A DNA stretch of 64,000 nucleotides from Zobellia nedashkovskayae (GCF_015330125.1 NZ_JADDXR010000002.1:4290685-4354684), one strand, 5' to 3'; counted from the stretch's first letter, positions 43,883 to 53,167 are shown. Notes: generated from the sequence alone by a model not told the origin. Translations and numbers: made by a program.

Positions 43883-44293
43883 TTAATAACTTACTTTAGA
43901 CTTATTATCCAACTTTTTTTCCATAAGCGGGTACAAATCATAAGTAGGATACATTTCAGAACTAAATGCTTTCCATGCCGTTTTTTCTATAGCTAAATTC
44001 ACGTCTCTAAGTTTAGAAGCCGGTAATTCCAATACCACCATTTGGCCTATACCCATTACCACAAACCAATTAACGACCGAAACGCCTTCTGGAGGGAAAT
44101 TTTCATAAAACCCTTGTTTGGTCCTAACCTCCTCTATCTCACTTAAATTCATGGATTGATCGTGTTTCAAGAAAATGGTTAAAAGCATCTTCTCCGTGTC
44201 TTCTTTATCTCCACCTTTCTTTACAGGAGATTGGGCATAGGTAAAGTTTGTAATGCATATCATAGCTAACGCGGCAAAAAGTATGTTTTTCAT
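43883..44293 (-). CDS. small secreted protein, possibly ferredoxin-like (dimeric alpha+beta barrel) fold
   Basis: 136 residues, signal MKNILFAALAMICITNFTYAQ. The mature part has the pattern strand (KMLLTIFLKHD), helix, strand (VSVVNWFVVMGIGQMVVLELPA), helix (LRDVNLAIEKTAWKAF) seen in small dimeric alpha+beta barrel proteins. A histidine (KHD) may be functional. I do not recognise the family. Confidence 0.65.
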   Translation of the reverse strand: MKNILFAALAMICITNFTYAQSPVKKGGDKEDTEKMLLTIFLKHDQSMNLSEIEEVRTKQGFYENFPPEGVSVVNWFVVMGIGQMVVLELPASKLRDVNLAIEKTAWKAFSSEMYPTYDLYPLMEKKLDNKSKVSY

Positions 44294-44467
44294 AAGTTGT
44301 GTTTGTTTTAATGTTTGTTTTTAAAAGTTCTTCTATTTTACGATTTCTTAAATTGATTCTTTTACCAATTTTGGTATTTTTCCCTAAGCTATACAAAAGT
44401 GCATAGTTGATGATTACATATGCTACGCTCAATTCGAAAGTAAAGGTTATCCTAACCGAATTCTATA

Positions 44468-44485
44468 ATAAATTGCGCAATTTAT
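44468..44485. promoter_or_regulatory. 18-bp perfect palindrome in a divergent intergenic region, possible operator
   Basis: ATAAATTGC/GCAATTTAT is an exact palindrome and its flanks keep partial symmetry (TATA on both sides). It lies in the 421-bp gap between the divergent genes ending at 44293 and starting at 44715, a usual place for a dimeric regulator to bind. Nothing else stands out in 44294-44714. Confidence 0.35.
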
Positions 44486-44714
44486 AGCACCAATGTGGCA
44501 TTCCCTCTTGTTCGTTAGTATTTTGGAGTACACGGAAACTTATACCCCTATTGGCATGGCGATAAGTCCATAGACTCCACAGATTTTAATACCTTATAAG
44601 TTAGCTTCAGTTAAACATAATTCTCCATTTGCAACACTAGTGGCAATCATAGCTTCAAGGTTTATAGTCATACAAAAGCAACTCGTTTAAATTTACTACC
44701 ATAAGATTTTAAAG

Positions 44715-46019
44715 ATGACTTACAATTTTAGTTTGCAACGGTTTACCTATAAAACCATACTACTGTTTCTTTTAATAGGAACAAATTCTGCTTTCTCACA
44801 AATGTCCATTCCAAAACAATCGGATAGGTTGCAGCAGTATGTTGGGTTCTGGGTTAGTTCAATTAATTATAAAACGGATAGTGTGGCCAACGTGCCTCTA
44901 ATAAAAATGAACAACTATCCTAAAATAGATCATACCACAATGTCCGTAGATGTGTTACAACAGGACGGGGAAATCTACAGCCAAACCTTAACAGAGCTTA
45001 TTGGACACGATGCAAAGACCGATTCAATTTTTGCATTGGGAAAAAGTGCTGAAGGCGATATGTTCTTGGGTAAAGGAGGATTTACAAGCGACACAAACTG
45101 GATAATGAAAGACCGAGACTTTGCCGGCAAAGAAACCATGACGGTTACTTTTGATTTTAAGAATCAAACCGATGTTCATTTAATAGGAACCAACCCACAG
45201 AACAAAATTCTTTGGCAAACCCGCTATATCAAGAAAAATCCAAAAGATAAAAATATTGGTATCCAACTGGTTTCGGTTCATGAACAAATGCAGAAAAACC
45301 CTAAAGAGACCTTGAAGTTCCTTGATAGAATGGGTTATAGTTATATTGAAACCTTTGTTTATAAAGACCGCTCTTTTTATGGACTATCCCCATTAGATTT
45401 TAAAAAAATGGTAGAAAACAACAACTTGAAATTTACGGGTTCCATGACTTTTTACGACCTCCCTTCCGATGATAATCAAGCTTGGAAAAAAGCAATGCAA
45501 TGGTGGGGAGAATGCATAGAAGACCACAAACAAGCAGGTGTTGAATACCTTACCATATCCAACAATCAAATTAAAGAAATTACTACCCTTGCCGAACTGA
45601 AAAGGTATGCTGAGTATTATAATGCTATAGGAAAACTTTGTAAAGAAAGAGGGATTAAGTTTGCCTACCACAATCACTCCGATGAATTTAAGACCATAGA
45701 GAACCAGGTGGTTTATGACTACTTCTTAGAAAACACCGATCCCGAATATGTTAGTTTCCAAGCCGACTTATACTGGATGCATTTTTCAAAAATCGACCCA
45801 ATTGACTATTTAAAAAAATACGAAAATAGATTTATAAGCTGGCACGTGAAAGATTACGAAGAACTTGGCCAGAGCGGCAAAATGGATTTTGAGCTATACT
45901 TTACATACGCAGAAACCGCAGGCCTCAAATATATTGTGGCAGAAGTAGAAGCCTATAATTATCCTGTATGGTACAGCATCAATTCTGCATGGAACTATTT
46001 ATACTTTAAAATTTTATAG
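44715..46019 (+). CDS. secreted sugar phosphate isomerase/epimerase-type TIM barrel with N-terminal beta domain
   Basis: 434 residues, signal to about residue 29 (LLFLLIGTNSAFSQ). Residues 30-165 form a beta-sandwich-like extra domain (GFWVSSINYKTDSVANVPLIK..., DRDFAGKETMTVTFDF). Residues ~175-430 are the xylose-isomerase-like TIM barrel (NIGIQLVSVHEQMQ, SYIETFVYKDRSFYGL, KFAYHNHSDEFK with metal-binding His, VSFQADLYWMHF, FISWHVKDYE and IVAEVEAY). Metal ligands Glu, Asp, His and Glu appear kept. Likely a periplasmic sugar isomerase, epimerase or dehydratase. It is 25 bp before the ThuA gene, so the pair is one operon. Confidence 0.85.
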   Translation: MTYNFSLQRFTYKTILLFLLIGTNSAFSQMSIPKQSDRLQQYVGFWVSSINYKTDSVANVPLIKMNNYPKIDHTTMSVDVLQQDGEIYSQTLTELIGHDAKTDSIFALGKSAEGDMFLGKGGFTSDTNWIMKDRDFAGKETMTVTFDFKNQTDVHLIGTNPQNKILWQTRYIKKNPKDKNIGIQLVSVHEQMQKNPKETLKFLDRMGYSYIETFVYKDRSFYGLSPLDFKKMVENNNLKFTGSMTFYDLPSDDNQAWKKAMQWWGECIEDHKQAGVEYLTISNNQIKEITTLAELKRYAEYYNAIGKLCKERGIKFAYHNHSDEFKTIENQVVYDYFLENTDPEYVSFQADLYWMHFSKIDPIDYLKKYENRFISWHVKDYEELGQSGKMDFELYFTYAETAGLKYIVAEVEAYNYPVWYSINSAWNYLYFKIL

Positions 46020-46044
46020 TTATTCACTCTCAACACTTAAACTT

Positions 46045-46794
46045 ATGAAAACCAAAGTTTTACAATTATCATGTTTTATCATCATAACGTTCAACCATAT
46101 GGCTTTTGCCCAAGACCAATTTAAGGTATTGTTATTCACTGTACAAGACACTTGGCATTATGAGTGTATTCCTAAGGCGGTAGACGCTTTTCATAAAATG
46201 GCTGCTGAACACCAGTTTCAATTTGATTGGACGCAAACTCCCGAAGGCCTTGCCGAAAAATTACCATCTTACGATGTGGTTGTTTTTTTAAATGCTAATG
46301 CCGACAATTTAACCGATGAACAGCTCGAAGTCCTAAAAACACACATTCATAATGGAAAAGGGTTTGTGGGAGTCCATTCCACATCCGATAGTGACATTAG
46401 AAACCCTTGGTTCGATAATCTTGTAGGCGGAGTTTTTAAAGACCATCCCCAGTTTCAAGCCGCTGTACTAACTAATCATGATGTAAATTTTCCATCCAAC
46501 CTACACCTACCGGAAAAATGGTTGTGGAGTGAAGAATGGTATAATTTTGATCTCTTAAAATCAGAAAATATTAAAGTCATCCTTTCTGTAGACGAGAACA
46601 CCTATGATTATAAGAAAGGATATGATGAAATACCGCTTAAAGGTATGGGCGAAAATCATCCTATAGCTTGGTATCAATTATACGAAGGAGGACGTTCATT
46701 CTATACAACACTTGGCCATAAACCAGAAGCTTTTCAAAATCAAATTTATTTAGACCATTTATTCGGTGGTATCTATTGGGCTTCTAAAGAATAG
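46045..46794 (+). CDS. secreted ThuA-like domain protein
   Basis: 249 residues, signal MKTKVLQLSCFIIITFNHMAFAQ. The class I glutamine-amidotransferase-like ThuA fold is clear: KVLLFTVQDTWHYECIPKAVDAF, YDVVVFLNANADNLTDEQLEVLKTHIHNGKGFVGVHSTSD, and the C-terminal HPIAWYQLYEGGRSFYTTLGHKPEAF...HLFGGIYWA. Members act on trehalose-type or other glycosides, often with isomerase or dehydrogenase partners, as with the upstream gene. No catalytic Cys nucleophile is visible at the usual elbow, which is normal for ThuA. Confidence 0.9.
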   Translation: MKTKVLQLSCFIIITFNHMAFAQDQFKVLLFTVQDTWHYECIPKAVDAFHKMAAEHQFQFDWTQTPEGLAEKLPSYDVVVFLNANADNLTDEQLEVLKTHIHNGKGFVGVHSTSDSDIRNPWFDNLVGGVFKDHPQFQAAVLTNHDVNFPSNLHLPEKWLWSEEWYNFDLLKSENIKVILSVDENTYDYKKGYDEIPLKGMGENHPIAWYQLYEGGRSFYTTLGHKPEAFQNQIYLDHLFGGIYWASKE

Positions 46795-46903
46795 GTTCTT
46801 CCTAGTAATCTTTAATCGGTATGTAGAAGGTATTACAACTTGTAAACTATATTTTATTTTTTTACCTTACTATGATGTCCCTCATCTCAACAAAAACAAA
46901 GCC

Positions 46904-49129
46904 ATGAAAGACAATTGTGAAGGCAGCAAGCTCAAAGACTTAAAAGCCATCGATCTTTTGGACACTCCTACTAAAAAAGAATATGATGAAATATTTAATC
47001 TAGCGGCTTTCATATGCGATACCCCCATTTCTCTGGTTTCTATTATTACGGATACCCATACACCCCTATATCAGTCATTTTGTGTCCATGCAATAAAAGT
47101 TCCTCAAGAGCTTTTCATTGTGGAAGATGCCAGAAAGGATGTCCGCTTTAAGAATAACACGTTAGTAACGGGTACACCCAATATTGTTTTTTATGCGGGA
47201 ATGCCCTTAATAAGCAGAACCGGTATTGTACTAGGCACTTTTTGTGTTATTGATACAAAACCCAAAAAGCTGGAAAAAAAACAATTAGACGCGCTGTTAT
47301 CTTTGGCAAATCAGGTGGTAAATCTGTTTGAGCTTCATAGCAATAGGGTTGTGATCAAAGAAATGGCAAAAAATCATGCTAGTGAATCTGATCGCTTAGA
47401 AAATATTATTAAGGCTACGCAAGTGGGCACTTGGGAATGGGACCTTTCTACAGACATGGTCACTATAAATGAGCAGTGGGCCAGTATGTTAGGTTACACA
47501 ATAGATGAGTTGCAGCCCATAACTTCGAAGAGCATTCACAAGATGGTATTTCCAGAAGATATTCCCTCTGTCAATAAAATGAACGCTGCATGTTTTGAGA
47601 AAAGAGCCGACTTCTATGTGGGCGATTTTCGTTTTCTACATAAAAAAGGCCACGCCGTTTGGATTCATGATAGAGGCCAGGTCATTAGTTGGTCTAAGGA
47701 AGGCCAACCGCTACTTATGGTAGGAACACATACAGACATCACCAAGCAAAAGGAAAATGAAATAATTAATGATCACAGCGAAAAACGATTTAAAGGACTC
47801 GTACAGAATGGATCTGATTTAATTGTTATCATGGATATTGATGCCAATTACCACTACTGCAGTCCTACCTCTTTAAAAGTATTGGGTATTCCCCCAGAAG
47901 AATTTATAGGTAAAAACGCATTACAATACATTCATATAGATGATCATGAAATAATTAAGGAGAGCATTTTACGTTTAGAAGCAGAAACACAATTTACGCT
48001 TAGACCTTATAGATTTAAACACAGAGATGGTTCATGGCGGTGGCTAGAAACTGTCGTTACAAATCTAATGGATAACCCTGCTATAGGTGGTATTGTGGCC
48101 AATTCAAAAGACGTAACTGAACGGGTAATTACAGAAGAAAAGCTAAAAAAGAGTGAAGACTATTACAGGCTTTTATACGATTCACAGACTAACTATGTGG
48201 TTAGGACCAATATGGATGGAAACTACACCTACGTAAATAAAAAATTTGTTGAGGAATTTGGTTGGCTTCATCCAGAAGGAGAAATACTTGGTAAAAATTG
48301 TTTGACCTCAATTATTGACTATCATCATCAAAAAACACACGATGTAGTTGGCCAATGTATTGAGGAGCCCGGAAAAGTATTTAAAATTGAAATTGACAAA
48401 CCAAGCAAGAATGGAAAAATTGTTACCACACTTTGGGATTTTGTATGTATTCTAGATAAAGAAGGAGTTCCAACGGAACTACAATGTATAGGCCTTGATA
48501 TAACCGCCCGTGTTAAATCCCAAAAAGCGCTAGAAGAATCTGAGCAACGCTATTCAGATATATTTCACCTTAGTCCACAGCCTATGTGGGTCTATGACAC
48601 CAAAACTTTAAAATTTTTGGATGTGAATAAAGCCGCCATGAAACACTATGGCTATTCTTACGATGAGTTTTTGGATATGGATTTGAGAGATATTAGACCA
48701 GAATCTGAAATACCCAAACTAGAAGAGCCATCCACTCATATCCAGCAAAAAGGAGAGTCCTATTATCACGGTGAGTATATTCATAAAAAGAAGAACGGAA
48801 AAGAGATAATTGTGGAAATCCATACCAATATTCTATCCTATAAAGGGAAACTGGTAAAAGTGGCATTGGCAACAGATATTACGGAGAGCTATAAACATAC
48901 CCAGGCTATTGAACAGCAGAACAAAAAACTAAGGAAGATTGCTTGGACACAATCGCATAGGGTACGAGCTCCTCTTACCAGCATAATGGGATTAGTAGAT
49001 TTGCTAAATGCCCATGATCAAACAGCTGATGAAAAAGAGCAAGTCCTAAAATATATAATGAATTCAGCTATGGAATTAGACGCTGTTATCCGTAAAATAG
49101 TATCTACAACCCAAAAAAACGATATTTAA
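46904..49129 (+). CDS. GAF-PAS-PAS-PAS-PAS sensor protein with DHp-like end but no kinase ATPase domain
   Basis: 741 residues from the ATG at 46904; the frame opens 46 codons earlier but that part overlaps the ThuA gene. An N-terminal GAF domain (ELFIVEDARKDVRFKNN...AGMPLISRTGIVLGTFCVID, ~20-145) is followed by four PAS/PAC units from about residue 165 to 665. The end, KKLRKIAWTQSHRVRAPLTSIMGLVDLL, looks like a histidine-kinase DHp helix with its H-box His, but the protein stops ~50 residues later with no HATPase domain. The GAF core is also a little short before SFCVHAI. It may act as a phosphotransfer or dimer partner, or as a non-kinase sensor. Confidence 0.85.
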   Translation: MKDNCEGSKLKDLKAIDLLDTPTKKEYDEIFNLAAFICDTPISLVSIITDTHTPLYQSFCVHAIKVPQELFIVEDARKDVRFKNNTLVTGTPNIVFYAGMPLISRTGIVLGTFCVIDTKPKKLEKKQLDALLSLANQVVNLFELHSNRVVIKEMAKNHASESDRLENIIKATQVGTWEWDLSTDMVTINEQWASMLGYTIDELQPITSKSIHKMVFPEDIPSVNKMNAACFEKRADFYVGDFRFLHKKGHAVWIHDRGQVISWSKEGQPLLMVGTHTDITKQKENEIINDHSEKRFKGLVQNGSDLIVIMDIDANYHYCSPTSLKVLGIPPEEFIGKNALQYIHIDDHEIIKESILRLEAETQFTLRPYRFKHRDGSWRWLETVVTNLMDNPAIGGIVANSKDVTERVITEEKLKKSEDYYRLLYDSQTNYVVRTNMDGNYTYVNKKFVEEFGWLHPEGEILGKNCLTSIIDYHHQKTHDVVGQCIEEPGKVFKIEIDKPSKNGKIVTTLWDFVCILDKEGVPTELQCIGLDITARVKSQKALEESEQRYSDIFHLSPQPMWVYDTKTLKFLDVNKAAMKHYGYSYDEFLDMDLRDIRPESEIPKLEEPSTHIQQKGESYYHGEYIHKKKNGKEIIVEIHTNILSYKGKLVKVALATDITESYKHTQAIEQQNKKLRKIAWTQSHRVRAPLTSIMGLVDLLNAHDQTADEKEQVLKYIMNSAMELDAVIRKIVSTTQKNDI

Positions 49130-49132
49130 AAA

Positions 49133-49858
49133 TTACCGTTCACCAAACCACCAACTGCTTTTTGCGGTTTTAAATTTTAAAGGCTTACCATACTTGTTTT
49201 CTAATTTGGAATAGATATAATCCATTCCTTCGGTAACGGAATCTGTAACAAAAAGCAGCTGTAAATCTTTTTTAGAAATGGTTCCAACCTCTTGCATTAC
49301 ATTAATTTGCTTTAGTAATTGAGACCAATAGTCTTTACCAAATAGTACCAAGGGAAAATCAGATATTTTCTTGGTTTGTAAAAGTGTTAGAGTTTCAAAA
49401 AGCTCGTCCATAGTGCCAAAACCACCAGGAAATATAGCAAAGGCATACGAATATTTTAATAGCAGCACTTTTCTAATGTAAAAATGATTCATAGTTAGGT
49501 GAAAATCAAGGTATGGATTGGGTTGTTGTTCTTTTGGCAATTCTACATTACAGCCAATAGATTTACCAGAAACATCTTTTGCACCTCTATTTGCGGCCTC
49601 CATAATGCCAGGGCCGCCACCGGTCATAATAGTAAAACCTTTATTTGCTGCTAATTTTGAAAATTCCCTTGCACTTTTATAGTACAAATTGTCTTCACCA
49701 ATTCTTGCAGAGCCAAAAAAAGTGATACAGGGGTCCACAAAATGCAATTTTCTAAAGCCTCTTATAAACTCAAAAACAATTGAAACAACACTAATAAATT
49801 CTTTTAAGCGGCTTCTTCTGCCACCTAAAAATTTTGCTTCGCGATGATTCAGTTTCAT
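49133..49858 (-). CDS. LOG family protein (nucleotide 5'-monophosphate phosphoribohydrolase type)
   Basis: 241 residues. The two LOG/TIGR00730 motifs are intact: GGGPGIMEAANRGA (~80-93) and PGGFGTMDELFETLTLLQ (~143-160), which bind the phosphate and carry the catalytic Arg and Glu. Enzymes of this group hydrolyse AMP/CMP or cytokinin ribotides to base and ribose 5-phosphate. Cytoplasmic. Its end is 3 bp from the end of the convergent sensor gene. Confidence 0.92.
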   Translation of the reverse strand: MKLNHREAKFLGGRRSRLKEFISVVSIVFEFIRGFRKLHFVDPCITFFGSARIGEDNLYYKSAREFSKLAANKGFTIMTGGGPGIMEAANRGAKDVSGKSIGCNVELPKEQQPNPYLDFHLTMNHFYIRKVLLLKYSYAFAIFPGGFGTMDELFETLTLLQTKKISDFPLVLFGKDYWSQLLKQINVMQEVGTISKKDLQLLFVTDSVTEGMDYIYSKLENKYGKPLKFKTAKSSWWFGER

Positions 49859-49982
49859 ACCTGTGATTGTTTATTAAAAGTATGCCGATATTTTAGTATT
49901 CAAACTGACCCAAGTCATTTCAGAATTTGTTTTTTCAACCTTATTTTGTAACAGAATCATCATTTATAATAAAACAACCACC

Positions 49983-50432
49983 ATGTTAGGCGACTTAAGC
50001 AGTAGACAAATTGAGAATGTATTGTATAGTTTAATTATTGGCAGAATTGGCTGTCATGCAGACAATAAAACGTATATAGTTCCGGTAACTTATGCATATG
50101 ATGGCAAGTATATATACGGTCATACAAAGGAAGGGATGAAAATTGATATGATGCGAAAAAATCCAATGGTTTGTTTTGAAGTTGATGATTTGGAAAATAT
50201 GAGCAATTGGCGAAGTGTAATTGCCTGGGGGAAATTTCAGGAACTTAAAACTTCGGAAGAACGAAAAGAAGGCATGAACCTTTTAATGGACAGAGTACTA
50301 CCTTTTATAACTGGCGAAACCACCATTAGCCATACTTTAAAGGACTCACACAAAAAAACTATAGAAGCAATGCAAGGTGTTATGTACAGAATTGAATTGA
50401 CGGAAAAAACAGGACGTTACGAAAAAACGTAG
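49983..50432 (+). CDS. pyridoxamine 5'-phosphate oxidase-family flavin-binding protein
   Basis: 149 residues with the split-barrel FMN-binding fold of the PNPOx-like family: LIIGRIGCHADNKTYIVPVTYAYDGKYIYGHT (~17-48), KIDMMRKNPMVCFEVDDLENMSNWRSVIAWGKFQEL (~53-88). The family covers flavin reductases, heme-associated proteins and nitroimidazole-resistance (NimA-like) proteins; role here unknown. Cytoplasmic. It converges on the exonuclease III gene with 13 bp between. Confidence 0.9.
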   Translation: MLGDLSSRQIENVLYSLIIGRIGCHADNKTYIVPVTYAYDGKYIYGHTKEGMKIDMMRKNPMVCFEVDDLENMSNWRSVIAWGKFQELKTSEERKEGMNLLMDRVLPFITGETTISHTLKDSHKKTIEAMQGVMYRIELTEKTGRYEKT

Positions 50433-50445
50433 ATGCTGGCTTACA

Positions 50446-51213
50446 TCAAAATTCAATTTCTAAGCGAATAGGACAGTGATCAGATCCGTAATAATCGGTA
50501 AGAATTGCTGCAGCCTTTATTTTGTCTCTTAAAGCAGTACTTAACAAGAAATAATCAATCCTCCAACCCGTATTTCGTTCTCTAGATTTAAAACGATAAC
50601 TCCAAAAGCTATATGCTATTTCGTCTGGATGCAGATGTCTAAACGAGTCTACAAAACCCGCATTAATAATATGCGTCATTCCATCTATTTCAATTTGAGT
50701 ATACCCGGCAGTTTTGTCGTAATTAGATTTATCGTTTTTAAGATCGATAGCTTGGTGGGCAACATTAAAATCACCACACATAATAACAGGTTTATTTTTT
50801 TCTAAGTTTTTTACATAGCCTAAAAAATCCTCATCCCATGTTTTTCTGTAATCCAGGCGCTTTAGCCCCTGTCCAGAATTAGGGGTATATACATTTACTA
50901 AATAGAAATTTTCAAATTCTGCACAGAGCACTCTTCCTTCATTATCATGCTCTTCAACACCCATATCTTTAGTAATGGAGATTGGCGCTGTTTTAGAAAG
51001 TATGGCAGTACCGGAATATCCTTTTTTTTCTGCGGAATTATAGTATATATGGTACTTCTCGGTTAAAGTGGTCAAGGTTTTCTCAACTTCGTTATCCTGA
51101 GCTTTTGTTTCTTGTAGACAAAGAATGTCCGGATTTAAAGTCTCAATATTTTCAAAAAAATCCTTTTTTGTAATAGCTCTAATGCCATTCACATTCCAAG
51201 AAATAATATTCAT
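50446..51213 (-). CDS. xth: exodeoxyribonuclease III
   Basis: 255 residues, the AP endonuclease / 3'-5' exonuclease of base excision repair. EEP motifs are complete: IISWNVNGIRA (metal Asn), ILCLQETKAQ (catalytic Glu), VNVYTPNSG, MCGDFNVAHQAIDL (Asp/Asn), GWRIDYFLLS (Asp) and YGSDHCPIRLEIEF (catalytic His). No signal peptide, unlike the secreted EEP protein at 19085. Length and motif order match the ExoIII/XthA clade. Confidence 0.95.
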   Translation of the reverse strand: MNIISWNVNGIRAITKKDFFENIETLNPDILCLQETKAQDNEVEKTLTTLTEKYHIYYNSAEKKGYSGTAILSKTAPISITKDMGVEEHDNEGRVLCAEFENFYLVNVYTPNSGQGLKRLDYRKTWDEDFLGYVKNLEKNKPVIMCGDFNVAHQAIDLKNDKSNYDKTAGYTQIEIDGMTHIINAGFVDSFRHLHPDEIAYSFWSYRFKSRERNTGWRIDYFLLSTALRDKIKAAAILTDYYGSDHCPIRLEIEF

Positions 51214-51432
51214 TTCCTATATTTTTTTTAGTAATTAATCTCTCAATTTATCTTTAACAATGTAATAATTATCTATGATAGTTTGTCTACGAAAAATCAT
51301 TAAAAAGCGAACGCCAATCATAAAATAGCGTAAGAATACCTAAATAATGAAATACCTATCCATTGAATTTATGAAGTAAAATTAAGTAAATGAAATCCTG
51401 TAGCTAAAAAGAGAAAACACCTTGTAATATAA

Positions 51433-51624
51433 CAATATAATTATTGCTTTATCTATGGTAAGCTTATAATTTTGAGAAATGGTTGGTTTCTAATACCAAT
51501 GGGCGAAAATACTTTTGAGGCATTATATTGACTATACTATAGTGATGAATATCCCAAAACAAAAATTAGATATGGTCACGCTAAAAAAGGTGAGAATTAT
51601 GGTGCGAGTACTGTTCATATATGA
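51433..51624 (+). pseudogene. possible decayed gene fragment
   Basis: In the 648-bp gap 51214-51861 one plus-strand frame reads FIYGKLIILRNGWFLIPMGE, NTFEALY, then TGA (51529-51531), then LYYSDEYPKTKIRYGHAKKG and ENYGASTVHI to TGA at 51622-51624. A TGG to TGA change would explain the internal stop. The amino-acid pattern looks coding, but I cannot name a family, and both ends are missing. The rest of the gap shows nothing else. Confidence 0.33.
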
Positions 51625-51775
51625 CCTTGACTCCAAAAAAAAAGCAAATTTCATATAATTCCCTACACTAGTAGTGCTCCTACGCATTAGTAATCAATTG
51701 CATAGATTATATGCAAGATGAAAGGAAAAATGACACATATTGCTTCAGTTTTTATAAATACGAACCTTATTCAAT

Positions 51776-51783
51776 TATATTTG
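51776..51783 (+). promoter_or_regulatory. possible -7 element upstream of the SDR gene
   Basis: TATATTTG matches TAnnTTTG exactly, 78 bases before the SDR start. No TTG lies at the right distance upstream, so support is weak. Confidence 0.28.
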
Positions 51784-51861
51784 AAAAAATAAAAGTTGTT
51801 CGTCTATAGCTATAAGTAGTATTTTCACGACGATTATAAAATTCATTAATTTAGGAATACC

Positions 51862-52629
51862 ATGGAAAACAATAAGATAGCCGGAAAAAATGTTCTCATC
51901 ACCGCTGGGGCTCAAGGAATTGGTGAATCAATCACTAAACACTTTATTGATAGTGGAGCCAACGTTGCCATTCATTATTTTTCTAGCGCAGATACCGCAA
52001 ACCAATTGGTAGAATATGCAACTAGCAAAGGGCAAAAAGCGGTTGCCATAGGAGGTGACTTAACTAAGGAAGCCGATGCAAATACAATGGTTCAAAAAAC
52101 GGCAGAAGCGTTTGGTGGTCTAGATATATTGATCAACAACGCAGGTTCTCTGGTTGCACGCAGAATGTTGAGCGAAATGGAAGCTGAATTCTGGCACAAG
52201 GTAATGGACATTAACCTTACATCTATGATGTTCGTGACAAAAGCCGCAGCTCCTTACCTGGCTAAAAACGACAACAGTAGTATTGTTAATTTGGCGTCAC
52301 TTGCCGGACGTAAAGGTGGTCACCCAGGGTCATTGGCCTACTCTACAAGTAAAGGCGCTATACTAACGTTTACAAGAGCACTATCTGCAGAATTAGGACC
52401 TAAAGGTACTAGAGTGAACGCTGTATCTCCAGGCCTTATCCTTGGCACTTCATTTCACAACACACATACAACAAAAGAATCAGCAGCAGAAACAACTGCC
52501 GGTATTCCCATACAACGTGCAGGTAACGCAGCAGACGTAGCCCGTGCGGTTTTATTTCTCGCGTCAGAATACGACGGTTTTATTACTGGTGCAACACTAG
52601 ATATTAATGGCGGTGTCTACAATATGTAG
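51862..52629 (+). CDS. short-chain dehydrogenase/reductase (SDR)
   Basis: 255-residue classical SDR. Cofactor motif TAGAQGIGE (~15-23), NNAG (~90-93), catalytic Ser of SIVNLASLAG, and YSTSK (Tyr-x-x-x-Lys, ~160-164) are present, with the C-terminal ASEYDGFITGATLDINGG. It oxidises an alcohol or sugar with NAD(P). The following gene is a FucU/RbsD mutarotase, so L-fucose dehydrogenase is a reasonable guess, but other sugars are possible. Separated from it by a terminator hairpin. Confidence 0.93.
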   Translation: MENNKIAGKNVLITAGAQGIGESITKHFIDSGANVAIHYFSSADTANQLVEYATSKGQKAVAIGGDLTKEADANTMVQKTAEAFGGLDILINNAGSLVARRMLSEMEAEFWHKVMDINLTSMMFVTKAAAPYLAKNDNSSIVNLASLAGRKGGHPGSLAYSTSKGAILTFTRALSAELGPKGTRVNAVSPGLILGTSFHNTHTTKESAAETTAGIPIQRAGNAADVARAVLFLASEYDGFITGATLDINGGVYNM

Positions 52630-52669
52630 TTCTTCATTAATTTTATTATGATTGTTCGTTAAGAACCAT

Positions 52670-52709
52670 AAAACACTAGGAGCCAATTAGGACCTAGTGT
52701 TTTACTTTT
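52670..52709 (+). terminator. intrinsic terminator between the SDR gene and fucU-like gene
   Basis: AAAACACTAGG (52670-52680) pairs perfectly with CCTAGTGTTTT (52693-52703), followed by ACTTTTA. Being within the two-gene unit it may lower fucU-like expression relative to the SDR. Confidence 0.8.
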
Positions 52710-52732
52710 ATCCATTTTCTAAAGATAAATTT

Positions 52733-53167
52733 ATGCTAAAAACTCCGGTAATACACCCAACAATCATGGAAGCACTTGCGCGTTCCGGCCATTTTGCACA
52801 GGTTGTCATTGCAGACGGTAATTTACCCGTTGGTGCCATGACAGGACCTAATTCCACCACCGTACACCTTAACTTTCGTCCGGGACTATTAGATGCGCTT
52901 ACCGTGCTTGAGGGAATATTAGAAGTTTGCCCTGTACAAGGTGCTATTGTTATGGAAAAACCTGCAGAAGCAAACGCAGAAATTCACGATGCCTATAAAA
53001 AATTATTGGGAGAAGTAACCTGGGACGAGATGGAACGTTGGGCTTTCTATGACAAAATTAGAGACCCTAATACGACCTTAATTATTCAAACCGGAGAACA
53101 GCGTCGTTTCGCTAATCTAATTCTAACCGTTGGCGTGGTAAAAATGGCCGAAGAAAGTGGCTTTTAA
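52733..53167 (+). CDS. RbsD/FucU family sugar mutarotase
   Basis: 144 residues. It interconverts the anomers of a sugar, L-fucose in FucU and ribose in RbsD. The family start LKTPVIHPTIMEALARSGHFAQVVIADGNLP (with catalytic His of GHFAQ and Asp of IADGNLP), the TTVHLNFRPGLLDALTVLEGIL block and the end RRFANLILTVGVV are present; the ERWAFYDKIR segment fits FucU better than RbsD. I chose the ATG at 52733 since MLKTPVIHP is the usual FucU start; an upstream Met at 52697 lies in the terminator tail. Confidence 0.9.
   Translation: MLKTPVIHPTIMEALARSGHFAQVVIADGNLPVGAMTGPNSTTVHLNFRPGLLDALTVLEGILEVCPVQGAIVMEKPAEANAEIHDAYKKLLGEVTWDEMERWAFYDKIRDPNTTLIIQTGEQRRFANLILTVGVVKMAEESGF

Noticed and set aside
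51545..51658. 37-residue ATG frame in the gap before the SDR
   Set aside because: It overlaps the more protein-like frame 51433-51624 in another phase and has a composition typical of a shadow.
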